From Candidatus Desulfovibrio intestinipullorum (GTDB lineage: Bacteria > Desulfobacterota > Desulfovibrionia > Desulfovibrionales > Desulfovibrionaceae), in contig DXHV01000071.1 in the NCBI GenBank assembly GCA_019113165.1, forward strand, positions 1-39,356: a stretch of DNA of 39,356 bases, read 5' to 3'. This document shows, in pieces, positions 34,237 through 39,356 of the stretch (its first letter is position 1; each line of letters opens with the position of its first letter). The notes beneath the pieces were generated by a model that worked only from the letters and a program-made list of their open reading frames with translations, was not told the DNA's origin and made no database searches. Both the position numbers and the translations under genes were made by a program.

Positions 34237-34424
34237 TTTTCTTCTCCTCTTCTTCCGGAAACGCGGGTCGCGTCCGCGAGGAGGGTCAGGGGCCAGGGGA
34301 CAGGGCGCAAGGGAACGGCAGGCCTGTCTGCCGCTTTGGGGAAAACTTCATCCAAAAGCAATAGTTCCGACAGACGCTCAGGCCCTCCTGTCTACTACGC
34401 TCAAAGGCGAGCCTTCTGCTGTCC

Positions 34425-34453
34425 TTGACTCTCCGGGCCTTCCCCTGCAAAAT
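34425..34453 (+). promoter_or_regulatory. possible promoter upstream of the leader hairpin
   Basis: TTGACT (34425-34430), a 17-bp spacer and CAAAAT (34448-34453), four of six matches at -10. Transcription would start near 34460. Confidence 0.35.
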
Positions 34454-34509
34454 ATGCAATGAATGTAGCATGTAACGACAGAATGTTCCCGAACAGACCC
34501 CCGAGTCTT

Positions 34510-34540
34510 CCAGACAGGCCGAGTGCCTGTCTGGGCTTTT
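34510..34540 (+). terminator. intrinsic terminator inside the leader of the synthase-phosphorylase gene
   Basis: CCAGACAGGC and GCCTGTCTGG form a 10-bp perfect stem with a 5-nt loop, followed by GCTTTT. It lies about 130 bp before the start codon, so it would end an RNA of about 80 nt or attenuate the gene. Confidence 0.7.
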
Positions 34541-34667
34541 CCGGGAGCCGGCCCGGCCTTCTTAATGACAAGAGCCTGAAAAATCTGAACAAGTACAAAA
34601 ATTGAACGACGTTTGCCGAATTTTTTCACGTGCTTTTTTCCTCTCCGCTACAACTTAAGGAGCCTCT

Positions 34668-37600
34668 ATGGATTACGGTAATATCACGGTCTTTGAAACC
34701 TCATGGGAAGTCTGCAACAAGGTGGGCGGCATCTACGCCGTTGTCAGCAGCAAGGCCCTGCAGGCTGTGGACAATTTCGGTGAGAACTACTGGCTGCTCG
34801 GTCCCGACTTCGGCAACAATGCCGAATTCGAGGAAGACCGGGGTCCGGCCTTCGAGCCCATACGCAAGACGCTGGAGTCGCACAACCTCCACTGCCGCCT
34901 CGGTCACTGGCTGATCCCCGGCAATCCCAAGGTCATTCTTGTGGATTTCCGCAATCGCTACAATCAGAATCAGCTTCTTTTCGAGTACTGGAAAGCCTAC
35001 AACGTGGACTCCATGTCCGGCGGCTGGGACTATGTGGAACCGGTCATGTTCGCCACGGCCTGCGGCGAAGTGATCAAGACCATCTATCAGCACTTCGTGG
35101 AGCCTGTGGGCGCTCCGGCCGTGGCCCATTTCCACGAATGGATGTGCGGCGCCGGCCTGCTCTTCCTCAAGCGCTACTGCCCCACCATTGGCACGGTCTT
35201 CACCACTCATGCGACCATGCTGGGCCGGTCCATGTGCGGCCACGGCAGGGATCTCTATGGCAACACCATGGACAAGCCCATCAATCCCCGCCAGGAAGCG
35301 GCTGCCCTGGGCATTACCGCCAAGTGTTCCATGGAAACCGCTTCTGCCAGGGAAGCGGACTGCTTTACCACGGTGAGCGAGCTCACCGGCGACGAGGCCA
35401 GCATTGTGCTCGGCCGCCAGCCCGACATCATCACCCCCAACGGCCTGGATCTGCGCGTCATCCCCGATTACAGCACGGATCGCCTCAAGCCTGCCCTCAT
35501 GCGCAAGAGCATCCTCAAGTCCTGCTCCGGGCTGCTGCGCCGCGAGCTGCCGGAACAGACCTGCATCGTGCTCATTTCCGGCCGCTACGAATACGTCAAC
35601 AAGGGCATTGACATCTTCCTGGAAGCCCTGGGCGAACTCAACAAGACCCTGGTCGACTCCCAGACCCATGTGCTGGCCATCTGCGCCGTCATGGGCGGCC
35701 ATTCCGGCGTCAACGCCGATGCCGTGAGCGGCGATCCGGCCAAGACGCCCACGGACGGGGCCTACTGGCTCACCTCGCACCACGTGCACAATCCCTCTGC
35801 CGACCCCATCCTCACCAACTGCAAGCGCCTGGGCCTAGACAACAATCCGGACAACCACGTGCAGGTGGTCTTCAACCCTGCCCTCCTCAACGGCAGCGAC
35901 GGCTTCTTCAACCTCACCTATGCCGACCTGCTCACCGGCGTGGATCTCGGTGTCTTCCCCTCCTGGTACGAGCCCTGGGGCTACACGCCCGAAGAAAGCG
36001 TTGCCTACAGCGTGCCCACCATTACCACCGACCTCTCGGGCTTCGGCCTGTGGGTGCGCACCAACTGCAAGGGCGGTGCCGAACGGGCCGGCGTGGGCAT
36101 CATTCCCCGCCGCCAGCAGCGCACCGAGGATGTCATTGCAGCCCTGAAGAAGTACATGGCGGACTACACCTCCATGTCCGAAACGAGCGTGCAGCACCTG
36201 CGCAAGGCCGCCCGCAAGACAGCCACCAAATGCGACTGGTCCGAGTTCTTCACCTACTACATCAAGGCCTACAACATGGCCATTTCCAAGGCTCTTGACG
36301 CAGGCCTCGAAATCAAGGCCAGCATCTCCGATCACACCACGGCCTTCTTCTCCGGCTCTGCCTCCACCACACCTTCCCTGCGTCCCTTCATTGCCTACTC
36401 CTCCCTGCCCAAGCAGATAGCCAGGCTCAGGGAACTGGCCAACAACATCTGGTGGTGCTGGAATCCCTCCTGCTGGGATCTGTTCAGCCGCCTGGCGCCC
36501 GATGTCTGGACGAAGAGCGGCCACAATCCCATCAAGTGCCTGGAAGGCGCCACGGCGGCAGTGCTCAACGAGGTGCTTCTGGACACGGGCTACATGTCCC
36601 TCTACGAAGAGACCATGGCAGCCTTCGATCAGTACATGTCCAGGCCCTGCCCGGACCAGGGCGAGGTGAGCACCACCCATCCCATAGCCTATTTCTCCAC
36701 GGAATACGGCCTGCACGAATCCCTGCCCATCTACTCCGGCGGCCTGGGCGTGCTCTCCGGCGACCATCTCAAGAGCGCCAGCGATCTCAACATTCCCCTG
36801 GTGGCCGTGGGCCTCTACTACCGCTACGGCTACTTCAAGCAGCAGATTGACAAGGACGGCCGTCAGATTGCCTGCTACGTGGAAAACGATCCCATCGATC
36901 TGCCCATGGAACTGGTGCGCACGGCTTCGGACGAGCCCCTGGAAATCAGCCTGCAGCTGCCCGAGCGCCGTCTCTTTGCCAGGGTCTGGCGCGTGAAGGT
37001 GGGGACCATCTCCCTGTACCTGCTGGACTCCAATGTCGCCAAGAACACCCCCGATGACCGCAAGGTCACGGATCACCTCTATGTGGCAGACCGCGACTTC
37101 CGCATCCGCCAGGAATTCCTGCTCGGCGTCGGCGGCGCCGTGCTCCTCAGGAAGCTGGGCATCACGCCGTCCGTCTACCACATGAACGAAGGCCACTCTG
37201 CCTTCCTCATCCTGCGCCGCATCCGCGACCTCATGAACGAGACCAGGCTGAGCTTCGACGAAGCCAGGGAAATCGTGCGCGCAGGCTGCGTCTTCACGAC
37301 CCACACCCCCGTGGACGCCGGCAACGAGCGTTTCAGCGCCGACCTCATGATGAAGTACTTCTCGCACTATGCGGCGAGCTTCGGACTGAGCAAGGCCGAC
37401 TTCCTGGCCACGGGCCAGAGGGATCGCGGCACCAACGCGCCCTACGAAATGACCATTCTGGCCCTGCGCAACTCCTACAAGGCCAACGGCGTGAGCATGG
37501 TGCACGGCGATGTGTCCCGTCACATGTGGCAGTTCCTGTGGCAGGGCATTCCTGTGCCGGAAGTGCCCATCGGCTACGTCACCAACGGCGTGCACATGGC

Positions 37601-38924
37601 CTCCTATGCCGGCCTGGAAATGTCCGAGCTTCTGAAGCGCGCCCTGGGCAAGAACTGGGTGGATCTCGAACCCGGCGCCCAGACCTGGTTCAAGTTCGAC
37701 TCCATCCCGGACAAGCACATCTGGCGCGTCCACAACCTGCAGAAGACGGCCCTTATCGAGCACCTGCGCGTGGCCATTCCGCCGCTCTACCGCAAGCTCG
37801 GCGTGGACCGCAAGGACATCAGGACCGCCCTGGACATGCTCTCCACGGACATTCTGCTCATCGGCTTTGCCCGCCGCTTTGCGCCCTACAAGAGAGCCAA
37901 CCTGCTCTTTGCGGACCTCTCCCGTCTGGAGAGCATTCTCTCGGATGCCAAGCACCCCGTCGTGCTGCTCTTCTCCGGCAAGGCCCATCCCGCAGACAGC
38001 CAGGGCATTGACATCATGCAGGAGATCATCCGCTTCTGCACGGACAAGCGCTTCCTCGGCCGCATCTTCTTCCTGGAAGACTACTCCCTGGCCATCTCCC
38101 GCCTCATGGTGCAGGGCTGCGACGTGTGGCTCAACACGCCACGCAGGCCCTACGAGGCCTCCGGCACCTCAGGCCAGAAGGTCACGGTCAACGGCGTGCT
38201 CAATCTGAGCATTTCCGACGGCTGGTGGTGCGAGGGCTACAACGGATCCAACGGCTGGACCATCGGACCGGTGGTCAAGGCCATGTCCCAGGAGTCCCAG
38301 AACGACTACTCGGACGCCGAAGCCCTGTACAACCTGCTTGAAGAGCAGATCGTGCCCCTGTACTACTTCCGCAACCAGGATGCCATTCCTACCCGCTGGG
38401 TGAAGACCATGAAAGAGTCCATGCGCACCCTGATTCCGGCCTACAGCTCGCACCGCATGGTCCGCGACTACCTGCGCGACTACTACATGCCCACGGCCGA
38501 ACGCCAGAATCAGATGTTCTCCCAGGATTTCGAGGCCGTGAAGCGCATCGTGGAATGGAAGAAGGACATTGCCGCCCGCTTTGACAGCGTGCACGTGGGG
38601 CTTCTGCGCATTGACGGCATGGACAGCGACACCTGCATGGCCGGCCAGCCCATACGCGTGACGGTCAGCCTGGATCCCGGCAAGATGAAGCAGGACGAGC
38701 TGCTCGTGCAGTTTGTCGTGGGTCCCTTCAACGGTAGCGAGCTGACGGAAAAGCCCGATGTGACCCGCATGGAATACGAGCGGACCACCTCCGATCACAG
38801 CCTGGTCTTCTCCTGCGACTACGTGACGAGGCACAGCGGCCATCAGGCCTATGGCGTCCGCATCCTGCCCACAGCAGCCAATCTCTGCAGCGACTTCGAC
38901 ACCAACCTGGTCCTCTGGGCCTAG
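34668..38924 (+). CDS. Two-domain glycogen synthase (GT3 type) / alpha-glucan phosphorylase (DUF3417-GT35) fusion
   Basis: A 1418-residue cytoplasmic protein. Residues 1 to about 545 resemble eukaryotic-type GT3 glycogen synthase: ETSWEVCNKVGGIYAVVSSK, FHEWMCGAGLL, FTTHATMLGR, FTTVSELTGDEASIVLGRQP then DIITPNGLDLR, ISGRYEYVNKGIDIFLEAL, and WYEPWGYTPEESVAYSVPTI with catalytic Glu435 and Glu443. From about 580 it is an alpha-glucan phosphorylase: a DUF3417 entry domain (LPKQIARLRELANNIWWCWN), YFSTEYGLHESLPIYSGGLG, HMNEGHSAFL, GYVTNGVHMASY, IGFARRFAPYKRA, and EASGTSGQKVTVNGVLNLS with the pyridoxal-phosphate Lys at 1171. Both halves keep their catalytic motifs, so one chain should both build alpha-1,4-glucan and release glucose 1-phosphate. 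GGAG precedes the ATG. No regulatory domain is recognised. Confidence 0.93.
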   Translation: MDYGNITVFETSWEVCNKVGGIYAVVSSKALQAVDNFGENYWLLGPDFGNNAEFEEDRGPAFEPIRKTLESHNLHCRLGHWLIPGNPKVILVDFRNRYNQNQLLFEYWKAYNVDSMSGGWDYVEPVMFATACGEVIKTIYQHFVEPVGAPAVAHFHEWMCGAGLLFLKRYCPTIGTVFTTHATMLGRSMCGHGRDLYGNTMDKPINPRQEAAALGITAKCSMETASAREADCFTTVSELTGDEASIVLGRQPDIITPNGLDLRVIPDYSTDRLKPALMRKSILKSCSGLLRRELPEQTCIVLISGRYEYVNKGIDIFLEALGELNKTLVDSQTHVLAICAVMGGHSGVNADAVSGDPAKTPTDGAYWLTSHHVHNPSADPILTNCKRLGLDNNPDNHVQVVFNPALLNGSDGFFNLTYADLLTGVDLGVFPSWYEPWGYTPEESVAYSVPTITTDLSGFGLWVRTNCKGGAERAGVGIIPRRQQRTEDVIAALKKYMADYTSMSETSVQHLRKAARKTATKCDWSEFFTYYIKAYNMAISKALDAGLEIKASISDHTTAFFSGSASTTPSLRPFIAYSSLPKQIARLRELANNIWWCWNPSCWDLFSRLAPDVWTKSGHNPIKCLEGATAAVLNEVLLDTGYMSLYEETMAAFDQYMSRPCPDQGEVSTTHPIAYFSTEYGLHESLPIYSGGLGVLSGDHLKSASDLNIPLVAVGLYYRYGYFKQQIDKDGRQIACYVENDPIDLPMELVRTASDEPLEISLQLPERRLFARVWRVKVGTISLYLLDSNVAKNTPDDRKVTDHLYVADRDFRIRQEFLLGVGGAVLLRKLGITPSVYHMNEGHSAFLILRRIRDLMNETRLSFDEAREIVRAGCVFTTHTPVDAGNERFSADLMMKYFSHYAASFGLSKADFLATGQRDRGTNAPYEMTILALRNSYKANGVSMVHGDVSRHMWQFLWQGIPVPEVPIGYVTNGVHMASYAGLEMSELLKRALGKNWVDLEPGAQTWFKFDSIPDKHIWRVHNLQKTALIEHLRVAIPPLYRKLGVDRKDIRTALDMLSTDILLIGFARRFAPYKRANLLFADLSRLESILSDAKHPVVLLFSGKAHPADSQGIDIMQEIIRFCTDKRFLGRIFFLEDYSLAISRLMVQGCDVWLNTPRRPYEASGTSGQKVTVNGVLNLSISDGWWCEGYNGSNGWTIGPVVKAMSQESQNDYSDAEALYNLLEEQIVPLYYFRNQDAIPTRWVKTMKESMRTLIPAYSSHRMVRDYLRDYYMPTAERQNQMFSQDFEAVKRIVEWKKDIAARFDSVHVGLLRIDGMDSDTCMAGQPIRVTVSLDPGKMKQDELLVQFVVGPFNGSELTEKPDVTRMEYERTTSDHSLVFSCDYVTRHSGHQAYGVRILPTAANLCSDFDTNLVLWA

Positions 38925-38988
38925 AAGAAAAAAAATGAACTTGTTCTGTTCCATAGAGAAAGAAACAAGTACAAATACTTAGCATATG

Positions 38989-39024
38989 TGTGCCGGGTAC
39001 GCCATGTGCCCGGCACAAACTTTT
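38989..39024 (+). terminator. terminator after the synthase-phosphorylase gene
   Basis: TGTGCCGGG and CCCGGCACA form a 9-bp perfect stem with an 11-nt loop; the tail AACTTTT is modest. Confidence 0.7.
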
Positions 39025-39037
39025 CGCAAAAAAGTTA

Positions 39038-39066
39038 TTGACAGCCGCAGGCTCTTAGCTTAATAA
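39038..39066 (+). promoter_or_regulatory. promoter of the tRNA pair
   Basis: TTGACA, exactly 17 bp, TAATAA: a near-consensus sigma-70 promoter ending 19 bp before the first tRNA. Confidence 0.85.
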
Positions 39067-39085
39067 CTCTTTCTGCGTTGAGCAC

Positions 39086-39160
39086 TGGGTTATCGTTCAA
39101 TTGGCAGGACGTCGGATTCTGGCTCCGATAATCAAGGTTCGAGTCCTTGTAACCCAGCCA
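39086..39160 (+). tRNA. tRNA-Gln(CTG)
   Basis: A 75-nt cloverleaf with encoded CCA. The acceptor arms TGGGTTA/TAACCCA pair over 7 bp, the anticodon stem TCGGA/TCCGA encloses TTCTGGC with anticodon CTG, and the T-arm CAAGG-TTCGAGT-CCTTG is standard. Confidence 0.96.
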
Positions 39161-39166
39161 CACAAT

Positions 39167-39243
39167 GTCCCCATCGTCTAGTCGGCCCAGGACACCGGCC
39201 TTTCACGCCGTCAACGGCGGTTCAAATCCGCCTGGGGACGCCA
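39167..39243 (+). tRNA. tRNA-Glu(TTC)
   Basis: A 77-nt cloverleaf with encoded CCA, 6 nt after tRNA-Gln and probably cotranscribed. Acceptor GTCCCCA/TGGGGAC pairs over 7 bp, the anticodon loop CTTTCAC gives anticodon TTC, and the T-arm GGCGG-TTCAAAT-CCGCC is intact. Confidence 0.96.
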
Positions 39244-39275
39244 AAAATTTCAATAGGCTACAGCAGCTCAGTTTT

Positions 39276-39299
39276 TGGGTTACAAAAATTGGGTTACAA
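39276..39299. repeat. two direct copies of a 10-mer inverted to the tRNA-Gln 3' arm
   Basis: TGGGTTACAA occurs at 39276-39285 and 39290-39299. Both are the exact reverse complement of TTGTAACCCA at 39147-39156 in the T-stem/acceptor arm of tRNA-Gln. Confidence 0.7.
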
Positions 39300-39302
39300 T
39301 TT

Positions 39303-39340
39303 TTCCTCAGGAGACCTTCTCTTGAGGAATTTTTGTTTTA
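39303..39340 (+). terminator. terminator of the tRNA operon
   Basis: TTCCTCA (39303-39309) pairs with TGAGGAA (39323-39329), with an inner GAGA/TCTC helix, and is followed by TTTTTGTTTT. Confidence 0.85.
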
Positions 39341-39356
39341 AGCAGGTCTTCCACCA

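Larger units (their letters stand above)
34181..34667. other. intergenic leader region before the synthase-phosphorylase gene
   Basis: About 490 bp without a gene. It holds the terminator of the GH57 gene (34202-34236), a possible promoter (34425-34453), a second perfect terminator hairpin (34510-34540), and an AAGGAG ribosome site before the ATG at 34668. Confidence 0.5.

Noticed and set aside
34588..38977. AACAAGTACAAA on both sides of the synthase-phosphorylase gene as possible flanking direct repeats
   Set aside because: A 12-base match is expected by chance many times in a window of this size, and no mobile-element genes are present.

Overview
The window looks like chromosomal DNA of a GC-rich, Desulfovibrio-type sulfate-reducing bacterium. 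The best markers are a periplasmic [NiFe] hydrogenase with a Tat leader, whose small subunit resembles the Desulfovibrio enzymes, and a large two-part glycogen synthase/glycogen phosphorylase protein. Genus-level placement is inference from family resemblance; no search was run.

Layout. 1-614 holds the C-terminal part of a SpoIIE/RsbU-like PP2C phosphatase, cut by the window edge and possibly damaged, coupled by ATGA to an ABC-type substrate-binding protein (611-1870). A type VI secretion tssA (1988-3565), a histidine phosphatase (4062-4727) and a TolC-family outer-membrane protein (5390-6811) follow, separated by gene-poor gaps with short tandem repeats. 7454-10767 is the hydrogenase operon: small subunit, large subunit and the protease that trims the large subunit. 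11389-16437 is a complete tetronate (L-threonate type) catabolic operon: dehydrogenase, kinase, decarboxylase, isomerase and a GntP-family permease. panB (minus strand) ends head-on against it and shares a bidirectional terminator. 18298-19954 encodes a YeiH-family transporter and a 53-residue single-span membrane protein. 20279-21014 is a small unknown gene overlapping a DUF523/TudS-like gene, preceded by an AT-rich repeated dyad. On the minus strand lie a MATE efflux pump and a 1387-residue SNF2-type ATPase with a long unrecognised N-terminal region.

A 2.1-kb stretch with no convincing gene (26983-29097) leads into the alpha-glucan region. There a GH133-type debranching enzyme, a GT4 glycosyltransferase and a GH57 amylase lie in a row (29098-34180), followed by a 1418-residue protein joining a GT3-type glycogen synthase to a DUF3417/GT35 phosphorylase (34668-38924). 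Two tRNA genes, Gln(CTG) and Glu(TTC), with a near-consensus promoter and a terminator, close the window.

How the parts work together. The hydrogenase should oxidise H2 in the periplasm and feed cytochrome c3; the cytochrome and the pleiotropic hyp maturation genes are not in this window. The tetronate operon would take up a four-carbon sugar acid and deliver dihydroxyacetone phosphate. The glucan region holds enzymes to build, debranch and phosphorolyse a storage polysaccharide; no glgC or glgB is seen here. No complete, clearly new multi-gene system is evident. The items most worth following are the YeiH plus 53-residue pair, the synthase-phosphorylase fusion with a terminator in its leader, the SNF2 protein with its empty neighbourhood, and the repeated dyad in front of the unknown/TudS-like pair.
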